A DNA stretch of 64,000 bases from CAKRJP01 sp963589425 (GCA_963589425.1 CAVAKZ010000007.1:9019-73018); one strand, 5' to 3'. Shown: positions 22,744 through 32,350, counted from the first letter of the stretch. The notes: a model not told the origin generated them from the sequence alone. Translations and numbers: made by a program.

Positions 22744-22878
22744 TTACTTGGTCTGCTCAATAACTTCTCTAAGGATATCTGTCATATCTGAAAGATCCTC
22801 CTGATAAATGGCATCTTCTATTTCTTCAATTTCCAGACTAGGTTGGAATTTTTTTACTTCTTCTTCAAAATTAAGCAT
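22744..22878 (-). CDS. 44-aa small acidic protein
   Basis: Frame MLNFEEEVKKFQPSLEIEEI to EQTK, stop TAA, with AGGAGGAAG six bases before the ATG. It lies in the gap between folC and the TPR gene, on the same strand and in the same operon. Strongly acidic and probably helical. The ribosome-binding site and the tight packing support a real gene, but no function is recognised. Confidence 0.65.
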   Translation of the reverse strand: MLNFEEEVKKFQPSLEIEEIEDAIYQEDLSDMTDILREVIEQTK

Positions 22879-22893
22879 GTTTCTTCCTCCTAT

Positions 22894-24234
22894 CTATTTT
22901 TCAAAACACTTCTTAATCATTCCCACCAGATACAGTGAGCCAAGACAGTAAATCGGTCCCCTTCCCCTTCTTTCTTCTTCCGCCGCCTTTAGGGCAGAAG
23001 CAAGAGTCGGGCAGCACCTCACCGGCTTGCTTGTATAGGTCTTAAAAATTTCCGCCAGCACTTGTGCAGAAACCTTTCTGTCATCTTCAATCTCTGTTAC
23101 CACAAAAGCCTTCCCCTGGATATTCTTACACAGAAGGCTGATCATTTTCTCATAATCCTTGTCCCTTACTGCCGAAAATAGGATCACCGGGTCCTCTTTC
23201 TCCTGTAAAAGGGAAAGACTTTTTACAAAGGCTTCAATAGCCCCGGGATTATGGGCTCCGTCCACTATTATATGATCTGTCACATATTCCATTCTTCCGG
23301 GCCATTTCATAGAAGCGATAGCCTTAGCCCATGCCTTTTCGTGACTTTTCTTCCATTCTTCCTTTTCCTGTGCTTTTTCCATCTCCCTATCTGAAGCCAG
23401 CAAAAACTCTGCAGCCTCAATAGCAAGTTCTGCATTCATCACTTGATAGTATCCACAGAAGGGCACCTGGTAGCTAACACTTTTATCATACGCATTGCTT
23501 CTTGAAAATGCAATATATTTCCCTGTAACTTCCCCAAGGGAACAAGTCTCCTCTGTCACCGAAAAATATGGTGCCTGTCTTTTTTTTGCCTGTTTTTCTA
23601 TAACTTCAGATACAGTCTGATTATTTCCATCAAAAAAGAGGGGAACCTTTTTCTTAATAATTCCTGCTTTTTCTCCTGCAATCTTTTCTAAGCTATCCCC
23701 TAAAATTGCTGTATGATCCAGGCTTACAGATGTAATAATAGTAAGGGTCGGATGTTCCAGACAATTGGTACAGTCCAGTCGTCCGCCAAGACCAGTCTCC
23801 AGAATAATATATTCTACATCCCAGGCCTCATAGGCCAACATAGCCATGCCAAACAAAAATTCAAAATAAGAAGGATGCCCTAAGCCTTCCTTTTCCATTT
23901 CTACTGCTATTTTTCTTGCCTTTTTAAAAATGTCCGCAAAAAGCTCATCAGAGATTTCTTCATTATTCACTTTAATCCGCTCATTCAATCGAATTAGGTG
24001 GGGAGACGTAAAGAAGCCTGTCCGCCTTCCTTCCTGCATTAAAATTGCTTGAAGGTAAGCACAGACAGACCCTTTTCCATTGGTGCCTGCCACATGGATA
24101 ATCTTCTTATCCATGGCAGGATCCCCAAGTCTTCTTAAAAATTCTCTTGTATGATGCAGCGGATGTTTCTTGGTAAATTTAGGTAGCTCCTCAATATAAG
24201 CCATCGCCTCATTATATCCTGACATCATATTCAT
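22894..24234 (-). CDS. folC: Folylpolyglutamate/dihydrofolate synthase (copy 1, valS-linked)
   Basis: 446 aa. Mur-ligase-like ATP site HVAGTNGKGSVCAYLQAIL (residues about 44-62), the ETGLGGRLDCTN motif and VDGAHNPGAIEAF identify FolC, which adds glutamate to folates and, in bifunctional forms, to dihydropteroate. AGGAG lies a few bases before the first ATG; residue 3 is an alternative start. It follows the LTA-synthase-like gene in the valS operon. A second FolC (48717-50093) lies in the folate operon. Confidence 0.93.
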   Translation of the reverse strand: MNMMSGYNEAMAYIEELPKFTKKHPLHHTREFLRRLGDPAMDKKIIHVAGTNGKGSVCAYLQAILMQEGRRTGFFTSPHLIRLNERIKVNNEEISDELFADIFKKARKIAVEMEKEGLGHPSYFEFLFGMAMLAYEAWDVEYIILETGLGGRLDCTNCLEHPTLTIITSVSLDHTAILGDSLEKIAGEKAGIIKKKVPLFFDGNNQTVSEVIEKQAKKRQAPYFSVTEETCSLGEVTGKYIAFSRSNAYDKSVSYQVPFCGYYQVMNAELAIEAAEFLLASDREMEKAQEKEEWKKSHEKAWAKAIASMKWPGRMEYVTDHIIVDGAHNPGAIEAFVKSLSLLQEKEDPVILFSAVRDKDYEKMISLLCKNIQGKAFVVTEIEDDRKVSAQVLAEIFKTYTSKPVRCCPTLASALKAAEEERRGRGPIYCLGSLYLVGMIKKCFEK

Positions 24235-24255
24235 TGACTCCTATATAGTCATATT

Positions 24256-26478
24256 TTAGTCATCATTCTCCTGGTCTACCCAGGACTTAGTCTTATCGGT
24301 AGCGGTTCCCTCCTGGCAGATTAGGTCTCCCTTCTGGTATACATAATAATCCGAACGCCTAAAGGTGGTATTGCTGGATCCCATCTGTTTTACGCAGATC
24401 ACATCATCATCCTTCAGCTCAATATTCGAAATATCAATTCGGGTATTGTTTAGGAACTTGCTGTCCACTTTCTCTCCATTTACATAAACCTTACTTTGCT
24501 TAGTAAAATTCTCTCCATAGAGACTGTAGCCGCTATTTAGCTTCGCTACAATTTTAGAAAGGCTTACATCTCTAATACCCATAACCATATGTCCTTTGGT
24601 AATCGACTTTCCACTGTCCTCATAGACATACTGGTTGCCATATAAAATATCATATTGGAGAAGCTCCAAGTCCGAAAGGTAATTCTTGGTACTTCCTCTC
24701 TCCTGATGATAGTTAAATACCGTTCCGGAATGGATATCCAGACGCTCAAATACCTCTGTCATAATTCGATAAGATGGAATATTCTTATCCTCTTTTTGCA
24801 GGCCTATATTATCCCAGATTACATAATTGGTATTGTAAAGATAACGGCTCTTTAAATCCTCTGCTGTAAGACCCATGGTAGGCAAATGATCCCCGTAGAA
24901 TACTACCACAGTAGGTTCATTTCTCTTCTTAACTGCCTCAATAAGATCTCCGGCAAACTGATCCATCTCATAAACCTGGTTTACGTAATACTCCCATTTA
25001 TTCTTGAGAGCCTCATCTTCAATGCCTTCCACCTGGATCTTTGGATTTGCGATCACCTGTTCTTCCGGATAGTCGCCATGGCCCTGGACACTGACAGTAA
25101 ATACAAAGTCCTGACCATCGGTAGTATCCATAGCCTCCATAATATGATTCACCAGCACCTCATCCTTAGCCCATCCATTTTCTGTAGTCTGAAGAATATT
25201 CATAAACTCTTTGCTGGTGAAGCTATCGAAGCCAATGTTGTTGTAAACTCTAGCCCTGCTGTAGAAGTTACCGCCATTGTTATGTAGGCCGTGGGTTCCG
25301 TAACCTAAAGAAGCCAAGGCTGTGGCTGCACTTTCACAGGTTTGATTCTTAAGGACTGTCTTATAAGGATATTCTCCCGGTCCAAAGAATCGCATGCTCA
25401 TACCTGTCAGCACCTCAAACTCTGTGTTAGCTGTTCCCGCTCCTACAGAAGGCACCTTAAAGTATCCACTGGAATAGTTTTTATACATTTCATGAAGATT
25501 TGGGCAGGCATCCTTGTTGGTAGTAAAAAACTCTGCCTCATCTACATCAAAATAGGACTCCAGCTGGACCACAATAATATTTGGCAGGTCATCCTCTGAT
25601 CTTCCGGTTTCACTCTTAGTGATCTCACCATTATTGCTGATTTCTTCCATGGTTTCTTTGCTGTAACCATTTGGTTGATCGATTCCGGTATTAAACACAC
25701 TGGCCATAAAGCAATAGGGAAGACCATAATCCTCATAGGCAAAGGCAATATTTCCAAAGTAGGTAGAAACCACTCGCTTGTCAATAGCTGCATTGGTTGC
25801 AAAGGTATAAGCCACACCGCAGACTACAATTCCTGCCACTGCTAAGAGTCTGTGCATTTTCCCTTCATACTGACCACCTCTTCGCCAGATGGATATGGTT
25901 AAGACGATCACCGCCCCAATACCTACTGCCAACATGATCAGCTCAAAATTGTTGAAGTAATTGTTAATGAGGGACACCGCATCCGAGGCCACCTTAAGGT
26001 CCTGGGCATTAAAGGGGGTTACACGCTTTAAAAGCATATATCCATTGGCAACTCCTAACACCATCCAGAGCACGGTGATCAAAAGCCTTACAAATACACG
26101 CCTTCGGAATAAATATACAATAGAAAATGTTATAAATATCATGAAGGCATTATATAGGAAGACCATAGGAGACCCTACCATATACTTCCAGGCCAAAATC
26201 AAGGAATGTCTTGACAGAGCTTCGATTGCCAAGTTAATGACGTAAGCTAAGAGGGCATGAAAAATGATAGAGAACCGGTTCATAAATGCATAAACCGGTC
26301 TCATCTTCTTAGCAAAAGCGCTGTTCTTACGTTTTTCCAGGATCTGTTTCCTACGTTCTGCGCGGTTCTTAAAATACCAAACCACGTCCTCCTTTTTTAA
26401 ATTCTTTAGTTTTTCTATCTTACCCTTTATATCGGGTCTTTTCAGTTTAAACTTAAATTTAATAGGAATTTTTTTCAT
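24256..26478 (-). CDS. LTA-synthase-family membrane sulfatase
   Basis: 740 aa. A basic N terminus (residues 1-65) leads to about five membrane helices (70-235), then an extracellular sulfatase-type domain. NIIVVQLESYFD opens the domain; GAGTANTEFEVLTG carries the candidate catalytic threonine and VVFYGDHLPT a metal-binding Asp-His. Relatives polymerise glycerol phosphate from phosphatidylglycerol to make lipoteichoic acid, or transfer phosphoglycerol to other glycans. Four bases after valS, so co-transcribed. Substrate is not certain. Confidence 0.85.
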   Translation of the reverse strand: MKKIPIKFKFKLKRPDIKGKIEKLKNLKKEDVVWYFKNRAERRKQILEKRKNSAFAKKMRPVYAFMNRFSIIFHALLAYVINLAIEALSRHSLILAWKYMVGSPMVFLYNAFMIFITFSIVYLFRRRVFVRLLITVLWMVLGVANGYMLLKRVTPFNAQDLKVASDAVSLINNYFNNFELIMLAVGIGAVIVLTISIWRRGGQYEGKMHRLLAVAGIVVCGVAYTFATNAAIDKRVVSTYFGNIAFAYEDYGLPYCFMASVFNTGIDQPNGYSKETMEEISNNGEITKSETGRSEDDLPNIIVVQLESYFDVDEAEFFTTNKDACPNLHEMYKNYSSGYFKVPSVGAGTANTEFEVLTGMSMRFFGPGEYPYKTVLKNQTCESAATALASLGYGTHGLHNNGGNFYSRARVYNNIGFDSFTSKEFMNILQTTENGWAKDEVLVNHIMEAMDTTDGQDFVFTVSVQGHGDYPEEQVIANPKIQVEGIEDEALKNKWEYYVNQVYEMDQFAGDLIEAVKKRNEPTVVVFYGDHLPTMGLTAEDLKSRYLYNTNYVIWDNIGLQKEDKNIPSYRIMTEVFERLDIHSGTVFNYHQERGSTKNYLSDLELLQYDILYGNQYVYEDSGKSITKGHMVMGIRDVSLSKIVAKLNSGYSLYGENFTKQSKVYVNGEKVDSKFLNNTRIDISNIELKDDDVICVKQMGSSNTTFRRSDYYVYQKGDLICQEGTATDKTKSWVDQENDD

Positions 26479-26482
26479 TTTA

Positions 26483-29137
26483 TTATGCTCGGTTCTTCAA
26501 ACCGGCAAGACGTTCATTTACTTGATCTAACATCTGTCTGTATTTTTCAAGTTTATCCCGCTCAGCCTGTACCTTTGCTTCCGGTGCCTTGCTGACAAAT
26601 TTCTCATTGTTCAGCATACCTTCTGCACGAGCAATCTCCTTTTCTAGTTTCTGAGCCTCTTTGTTTAGACGCTCTGCCTCCTGGGCAAAATCTACCAACT
26701 CCTCAAGAGGTACATATACGGTAGCATCTGCCACTACAACAGAAACCGCATCCTCTGCAATACCAGACTTATCAGTCTGAATCACAAAGTCATTGGCAGC
26801 TGCCATCATCATAGCTGATTCTTTCAAAAGTCCTAATCCAGCCTGAAGTTTCGCATCCTCTGTCACCACATAGATGGTAGCCTTTCTGGAATTTGGAACG
26901 TTCATTTCTGCACGGACATTTCTTACACCACGAACAATTTCCTTATAATGATCTACAATGCTCTCCTCTTCCGGGAAGTCGTAAGCCTCCCGATATACCG
27001 GCCACTGAGACATCATAAGAGACTCTTCTTCCGGAACAAGCTTGCTATAAATTTCCTCTGTAACAAATGGCATATATGGATGAAGCAACTTCAGGGAGGT
27101 CTTAAGAACTTCTCTTAAGGTCCAAAGGGCATCATTAGCACTTACTGGATCCTCATCTGCGTGATAGATCCGGTATTTTGCCAACTCAATGTACCAGTCA
27201 CAGAACTCATCCCACATGAAATCATAAATCTTAGAAAGGGCAATACCAAGCTCAAACTTGTCCATGTTTTCTGTAACGTCCTTTACCAGGCGATTACACT
27301 TAGAAAGGATCCAACGGTCTGCCGGACGGTCTTTTAAATCTGTAGGAGCAACAATCTCCTTGCCTTCCATATTCATGAGAATAAATCTTGAAGCATTCCA
27401 TACCTTGTTTGCAAAGTTACGGCTTGCCTCTACCTTCTCATTGTAGAAACGCATGTCATTTCCCGGAGCATTTCCTGTAATCAAGGTCATACGAAGGGCA
27501 TCTGCACCATACTGGTCAATAATATCCAAAGGATCAATACCATTTCCTAAGGATTTACTCATCTTACGTCCCTGGGAATCACGAACCAAACCATGGATAA
27601 ATACGGTATGGAATGGGGACTTACCGGTATGGGCATATCCGGAAAATACCATACGAATAACCCAGAAGAAAATAATGTCATATCCTGTAACCAATACATC
27701 TGTTGGATAGAAATAATCTAAATCTTCGGTCTCTTTCGGCCAACCTAAAGTTGAAAATGGCCACAGCGCAGAAGAAAACCAGGTATCCAAAGTATCCTCA
27801 TCCTGGGTAAAGTGGGTGCATCCACATTTCGGGCACCTCTTAGGAAGCTCTTTTGCCACTACGATCTCACCGCAGTCATCACAGTAGTAAGCCGGGATTC
27901 TGTGTCCCCACCAAATCTGTCTGGAAATACACCAATCACGGATATTCTCTAACCAGTGAAGGTAAATCTTGTCAAATCTCTCCGGAACAAAGCGAAGTTC
28001 TCCGGTCTTAATGGCATTAATGGCTGGCTTTGCCAGTTCCTCCATTTTTACAAACCACTGCTGCTTAATCAAAGGTTCAACAGTTGTCTTACATCTGTCA
28101 TGGGTTCCTACATTATGAGAGTGAGGAACAATTTTTACTAAATATCCCTGGTCTTCAAGCTCTTTCACAATAAGCTTACGAGCCTCATAACGATCCATAC
28201 CCTCATATTTACCTCCATTGGAGTTAATGGTGGCATCGTCGTTCATAATGTTAATTTCCGGAAGATTGTGACGCTTTCCAACTTCGAAGTCGTTAGGATC
28301 GTGGGCCGGTGTAATCTTTACCGCACCGGTTCCAAACTCTTTATCTACATAGTAATCTGCCACAACAGGAATCTCTCTTCCCACCAAGGGAAGGATTACA
28401 TTTTTTCCAACAATGTCCTTATATCTCTCATCCTCCGGATGAACTGCAATGGCAGTATCTCCAAGAAGGGTCTCTGGTCTTGTAGTTGCGATCTCTAAGA
28501 AATCATCACTGCCTACTACCGGATACTTAATATGCCAGAAGAATCCATCCTGCTCTTCGTGCTCAACCTCCGCATCAGACAAGGAAGTCTTACAAACGGG
28601 ACACCAGTTAATGATACGAGAACCTTTATAGATGAATCCTTTTTCGTGAAGGTTGATAAATACCTGAGAAACCGCCTCAGAGCATCCCTCATCCATAGTA
28701 AAACGCTCTCTGTCCCAGTCACAGGATACACCTAATTTCTTAAGCTGAGACTCGATGGTTCCTGCATACTCTTCCTTCCACTGCCAGGTTCTCTCTAAGA
28801 ATTTCTCTCTTCCTAATTCTTTCTTGTCGATTCCTTCTTCCTTTAACTGGTTGGTAACTTTAACCTCTGTAGAAATAGCAGCGTGGTCGGTTCCGGGAAT
28901 CCACAGGGCATTATAGCCCTGCATTCTCTTATAACGAATAATAATATCCTGCAAGGTGTTGTCTAGGGCATGTCCCATATGAAGCTTACCGGTAATATTC
29001 GGTGGCGGCATTACAGTGGTAAATGGTTTTCTGCTTCGATCTACCTCTGCATGAAAATATTTATTCTCACACCACTTGTCATAAAGCTTTGCCTCAATGG
29101 CTTTGGGATTGTAAGTTGTCTCCAAATTTTGACTCAT
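26483..29137 (-). CDS. valS: Valyl-tRNA synthetase
   Basis: 884 aa from the ATG at 29137 after GAGGAG; a longer frame extends into the T-box leader and is not real coding. Class I motifs: PPPNITGKLHMGHAL (HIGH-type, here HMGH) and KMSKSLGNG. The ETTYNPKAIEAKLYDKW start and the C-terminal coiled coil (EAQKLEKEIARAEGML) are typical of ValRS. The mRNA is led by a T-box riboswitch (29245-29530). Confidence 0.96.
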   Translation of the reverse strand: MSQNLETTYNPKAIEAKLYDKWCENKYFHAEVDRSRKPFTTVMPPPNITGKLHMGHALDNTLQDIIIRYKRMQGYNALWIPGTDHAAISTEVKVTNQLKEEGIDKKELGREKFLERTWQWKEEYAGTIESQLKKLGVSCDWDRERFTMDEGCSEAVSQVFINLHEKGFIYKGSRIINWCPVCKTSLSDAEVEHEEQDGFFWHIKYPVVGSDDFLEIATTRPETLLGDTAIAVHPEDERYKDIVGKNVILPLVGREIPVVADYYVDKEFGTGAVKITPAHDPNDFEVGKRHNLPEINIMNDDATINSNGGKYEGMDRYEARKLIVKELEDQGYLVKIVPHSHNVGTHDRCKTTVEPLIKQQWFVKMEELAKPAINAIKTGELRFVPERFDKIYLHWLENIRDWCISRQIWWGHRIPAYYCDDCGEIVVAKELPKRCPKCGCTHFTQDEDTLDTWFSSALWPFSTLGWPKETEDLDYFYPTDVLVTGYDIIFFWVIRMVFSGYAHTGKSPFHTVFIHGLVRDSQGRKMSKSLGNGIDPLDIIDQYGADALRMTLITGNAPGNDMRFYNEKVEASRNFANKVWNASRFILMNMEGKEIVAPTDLKDRPADRWILSKCNRLVKDVTENMDKFELGIALSKIYDFMWDEFCDWYIELAKYRIYHADEDPVSANDALWTLREVLKTSLKLLHPYMPFVTEEIYSKLVPEEESLMMSQWPVYREAYDFPEEESIVDHYKEIVRGVRNVRAEMNVPNSRKATIYVVTEDAKLQAGLGLLKESAMMMAAANDFVIQTDKSGIAEDAVSVVVADATVYVPLEELVDFAQEAERLNKEAQKLEKEIARAEGMLNNEKFVSKAPEAKVQAERDKLEKYRQMLDQVNERLAGLKNRA

Positions 29138-29244
29138 AATTTTCTCCTCATAAATCTCTATCTTTTTTCTTTGTATTTCATAAGGGATCCCATCACAAAT
29201 TGCATCCCAGTCAAGCCAAACTTGGCTTACTAGGTTTTTGCAAC

Positions 29245-29530
29245 AAAAAACGCCACCCCTTATGATAAAGGGCGACGAGCATCGCGGTACCACCTTCATT
29301 TATATAGAATAAATCTATACTCTCCTCTTATTCTATAACGTGAATGATTCCGTGATCGCCTACCTGTCCTTAGACTCTACCCAAAGACTTCTCAGCCACC
29401 CAGCTCCAAAGCTACCTTCAGCACCCTGTATCCTTAAGGAACTCTCAACCTCCCGTTCCTCTCTCTGTCAGGTCAGAAATACCTACTCCTCTTCTTCATT
29501 GCCTTTCAAAATATAAGGCCCAAAAACTAC
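29245..29530 (-). promoter_or_regulatory. T-box riboswitch of valS (specifier GTA)
   Basis: The conserved T-box AAGGTGGTACCGCG is at 29296-29283 on the reverse strand. It is followed by a terminator CGCCCTTTATCATAAGGGGTGGCG and six T (29274-29245). The stem I region carries GAAG-GTA-G with the valine codon GTA at 29415-29413, the same GAAG-codon context as in the thrS leader. Uncharged tRNA-Val would favour the antiterminator and permit transcription of valS and the genes behind it. Confidence 0.92.
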
Positions 29531-29590
29531 CTTCTATCTTTGACTTTTCCTATAGTAAGGCAATATAAAAGGGCGTATAAACTACCAAAT

Positions 29591-29619
29591 ATCATAGTCA
29601 CACGCCCTTATTTTGTCAA
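29591..29619 (-). promoter_or_regulatory. Predicted promoter of the valS operon
   Basis: TTGACA (29619-29614), a 17-base spacer and TATGAT (29596-29591) on the reverse strand; consensus -35. An inverted repeat AAGGGCGT / ACGCCCTT (about 29610 to 29570) spans the -10 box and the start point; it may double as the end of the sirtuin transcript or as an operator. Confidence 0.7.
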
Positions 29620-29688
29620 GATGTTCAAGGAATTTTCACAAACTCTTAAGGTTTCATTTTTTCTGGAAATTCCAGGGTTTTTCTCTTT

Positions 29689-30417
29689 TTAAGAAACCCG
29701 AATTCCACCAAGAATTTGCCCTATAGGGGCTGCAATAGTAAGGTCAGCTCCCACTTCTCTTGCTGTGGCACTTTTATTAATCACCACCAAATGTTTTCCT
29801 CTGAAATAGTCGATAAAGCCGGCAGCAGGATATACCACCAGGGAGGTTCCCCCGATAATCAAGGTATCTGCCTTACTGATGGCCGAGATACTATTCTGGA
29901 TCACCTCTGAATCCAGCCCTTCCTCGTAAAGCACTACGTCCGGCTTAATAATACCGCCACACGCACAGCGAGGAATTCCTTTGGAAGATTTCACATAACT
30001 TGCATCATAAAATCTGTGACATTCCTGGCAGTAATTACGCATGATGCTTCCGTGAAGCTCATAGACTGTTTTACTTCCTGCCGCCTGATGAAGGCCGTCA
30101 ATATTTTGCGTCACTACCGCCGAAAGTTTTCCTGCCGCCTCAAGCTCCGCAAGCTTCAAATGAGCCGGGTTTGGTTTGGCATCGAGAAAGATCATTTTCT
30201 CCTTATAAAATTCATAAAAAGTATCGGTCTGTCTCACAAAGAAGCTGTGGCTTACAATCTGTTCTGGAGAGTACTTGTATTGTTGATGATAAATACCATC
30301 TGCGCTGCGAAAATCCGGGATCCCACTCTCTGTAGATACCCCCGCCCCTCCGAAAAAGACAATATTCTTACTATCATCAATAATTTCCTGTAACTTCTCT
30401 ATCTCCTGCTGATACAT
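29689..30417 (-). CDS. cobB: NAD-dependent protein deacylase (sirtuin, CobB/Sir2)
   Basis: 242 aa. FFGGAGVSTESGIPDFRS is the sirtuin NAD-binding signature and TQNIDGLHQAAGS holds the acceptor pocket; ELHGSI contains the catalytic His. Zinc is bound by CQECHR and CACGG. It removes acyl groups from lysine using NAD and releases nicotinamide. Single gene between sdaAA and the valS leader, with GGGGAG before the ATG. Confidence 0.94.
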   Translation of the reverse strand: MYQQEIEKLQEIIDDSKNIVFFGGAGVSTESGIPDFRSADGIYHQQYKYSPEQIVSHSFFVRQTDTFYEFYKEKMIFLDAKPNPAHLKLAELEAAGKLSAVVTQNIDGLHQAAGSKTVYELHGSIMRNYCQECHRFYDASYVKSSKGIPRCACGGIIKPDVVLYEEGLDSEVIQNSISAISKADTLIIGGTSLVVYPAAGFIDYFRGKHLVVINKSATAREVGADLTIAAPIGQILGGIRVS

Positions 30418-30465
30418 TCCCTAATCTCCCCTTTCTACGAATTCCCATTCTTATGAAAACTATGA

Positions 30466-31335
30466 TTACATGCCAAGTTCCTCTACGATTTCACAGGCTC
30501 TTGGACTTCCTGCCACACCGCCAACACCTGTCTCTTTCAGGCTTGCATCCATTTTATCTCCCACTTCCCTCATAGCATCTATAACCTGGTCCACGGGAAT
30601 TTGACTCTTAATTCCAGCCAAGGCCATATCTGCTGCCGAAAGAGCATCAAAGGCTCCTATGACATTTCGTTTTACACAGGGCACTTCCACCAATCCCCCT
30701 ACCGGATCACAGACCAAGCCCATAAGATTTTTTAAAGACATGGCACATGCATGGGAGATCTGCTGATTATCTCCGCCTTTAAGATAGCAGATTGCTCCAG
30801 CCGCCATAGCTGCCGCAGAACCAATCTCTGCCTGGCAGCCGCCGGAAGCTCCTGCAATATAAGCTCTGTGTGCAATTACCTGGCCAATGCCGGCTGCCAC
30901 ATACATAGCCTCCACCATCTTCTCCTTCGGAATTTCATACTCCCTCTGATAGGTTACCAGAACTGCCGGCATTACCCCACAGGCTCCTGCTGTAGGTGCT
31001 GCCACAATCCGCTTCATACAGGCATTATTACACCCCATTTTTAAGGCTGTAGCCATAACCTTGCCCATAAAAGCACCACAAAGGGTGTCTCCTTTTTCGT
31101 TGTAGGCTTCCATAAGACCACCTTCGGTACCTACCAATCCACTATTAGAAGAAAGTCCTGCCTCATAGGCATCCACGCTATCTTCCATGGATTTCCACAT
31201 ATAATTCATCTGCTCTAGAGAGTCTGCCTCAGAAACTGCCCGCTCTGTACAATCCTCAAGCTGGATGGCTTTCCAAATGGGAAGATTCATTTCCCTGCAT
31301 CTTTCGCAAATTCCATCTAATGATCCAAATGACAT
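30466..31335 (-). CDS. sdaAA: L-serine dehydratase, iron-sulfur type, alpha subunit
   Basis: 289 aa. AAPTAGACGVMPAVLVTYQRE and CDPVGGLVEVPCVKRN are conserved regions of the alpha chain; the cysteines there ligate the 4Fe-4S cluster. With SdaAB it deaminates L-serine to pyruvate and ammonia, in keeping with amino-acid fermentation. It follows sdaAB by 12 bases. Confidence 0.94.
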   Translation of the reverse strand: MSFGSLDGICERCREMNLPIWKAIQLEDCTERAVSEADSLEQMNYMWKSMEDSVDAYEAGLSSNSGLVGTEGGLMEAYNEKGDTLCGAFMGKVMATALKMGCNNACMKRIVAAPTAGACGVMPAVLVTYQREYEIPKEKMVEAMYVAAGIGQVIAHRAYIAGASGGCQAEIGSAAAMAAGAICYLKGGDNQQISHACAMSLKNLMGLVCDPVGGLVEVPCVKRNVIGAFDALSAADMALAGIKSQIPVDQVIDAMREVGDKMDASLKETGVGGVAGSPRACEIVEELGM

Positions 31336-31347
31336 ATCTTCCCTCCT

Positions 31348-32028
31348 CTACTGGGCATCAATTCCTTCATTTACATTAAAGAAGGTTACTTTGATAATTC
31401 CCTCCAGCCTCCGAAGCCACTGAATAGCCATATCCGGAATCACTTCGTCTGTCTCAATAACCATAACGGCATAGCCACCCCTCTTATCTCGAAAAAGCTG
31501 TAGGGTTGCAATGTTTACATTAATCTGATGCAAAATTGCAGTAACCTGAGCCACATGGCCCGGTTTATCCTCATTGTGTACAATCAGGGTATTACTCTCC
31601 GCATTGAAATTCACATCAATATTATCGATTTGATTAACCAGAATCCGTCCGCCCCCGATAGAACAGGCCTGAATATTCAGGCTCTCTGCACCATCAGCCT
31701 CCAAGACTAGCTGCACAGTATTTGGATGAGCCCCTCTGATTTCTTTCTTTTCAATATCAAATTCCAGTCCCGCTTCCTTAGCCAAACGAAAACTATCCGG
31801 AATCCGCATGTCATCCGGCTGCATTCCAAGAAGCCCGGCCACCAGTGCCTTGTCCGTTCCATGTCCTGCCCCTGTAGCCGCAAAAGATCCGGACAAATAA
31901 ATCTTTCCATGATCCGGCTGCCGTCCAAAAAGTTTTCGCCCAATCAATCCAATTCGAACAGCTCCCGCTGTATGGGAACTAGAAGGACCTACCATCACCG
32001 GTCCTAGAATATCAAAAATACTCGCCAT
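31348..32028 (-). CDS. sdaAB: L-serine dehydratase, iron-sulfur type, beta subunit
   Basis: 226 aa. FDILGPVMVGPSSSHTAGAV at the N terminus is the beta-chain signature. The C terminus from about residue 145 (NTLIVHNEDKPGHVAQVTAI) is an ACT domain, which may bind serine. First gene of the sdaAB-sdaAA pair. Upstream lie three copies of a 9-base repeat at a 12-base period and a palindrome. Confidence 0.94.
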   Translation of the reverse strand: MASIFDILGPVMVGPSSSHTAGAVRIGLIGRKLFGRQPDHGKIYLSGSFAATGAGHGTDKALVAGLLGMQPDDMRIPDSFRLAKEAGLEFDIEKKEIRGAHPNTVQLVLEADGAESLNIQACSIGGGRILVNQIDNIDVNFNAESNTLIVHNEDKPGHVAQVTAILHQINVNIATLQLFRDKRGGYAVMVIETDEVIPDMAIQWLRRLEGIIKVTFFNVNEGIDAQ

Positions 32029-32046
32029 ATTTTGCTCCTGTCTTCT

Positions 32047-32079
32047 CTATAATTAGACCTATAATTAACTCTATAATTA
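32047..32079. repeat. Three direct repeats of CTATAATTA at a 12-base period
   Basis: CTATAATTA occurs at 32047-32055, 32059-32067 and 32071-32079, just upstream of sdaAB. The even 12-base period suggests a protein-binding array close to one face of the helix; it could also be three overlapping -10-like boxes (TATAAT) on the plus strand. Function unknown. Confidence 0.6.
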
Positions 32080-32131
32080 AAGTTCTATGTAATCTCTTTT
32101 TATGCTGGTCTCATTGTAACACTTTTATGAC

Positions 32132-32149
32132 GAAGATGATAGCATCTTC
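32132..32149. repeat. GAAGATG-ATAG-CATCTTC palindrome upstream of sdaAB
   Basis: Perfect 7-base arms around a 4-base centre, about 105 bases upstream of sdaAB and near a -10-like TACAAT on the reverse strand. Candidate operator; no T tract, so not an obvious terminator. Confidence 0.45.
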
Positions 32150-32225
32150 CAGGCTTCAGATTGCTGTTTTATCAGAAATGCCTGTTGCCCTATCCAGGGA
32201 AAACACTATATTTTGGAAAAAATAA

Positions 32226-32254
32226 TTGCAAATCAATCTTTGCTGTGTTATGAT
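32226..32254 (+). promoter_or_regulatory. Predicted promoter of tRNA-Leu
   Basis: TTGCAA (32226-32231), a 17-base spacer and TATGAT (32249-32254), 11 bases before the mature tRNA 5' end. Confidence 0.7.
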
Positions 32255-32265
32255 AGTCGTTGTCA

Positions 32266-32349
32266 GCGGAGATGGCGGAATGGCAGACGCGCTAGATTCA
32301 GGTTCTAGTGGGAGTTTATCCTGTGTGGGTTCAAGTCCCATTCTCCGCA
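32266..32349 (+). tRNA. tRNA-Leu (CAG anticodon)
   Basis: 84 bases with the long variable arm of a class II tRNA (TGGGAGTTTATCCTGTG). Acceptor GCGGAGA pairs with TCTCCGC; anticodon stem CTAGA/TCTAG encloses TTCAGGT with CAG; T loop GGTTCAAGTCC. CCA is not encoded. It is a single-gene unit with its own promoter and terminator. Confidence 0.93.
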
Positions 32350-32350
32350 T

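Noticed and set aside
29138..29299. Upstream extension of the valS frame (about 54 extra codons)
   Set aside because: It runs into the T-box terminator region; the ATG at 29137 has the ribosome-binding site and matches the family start.
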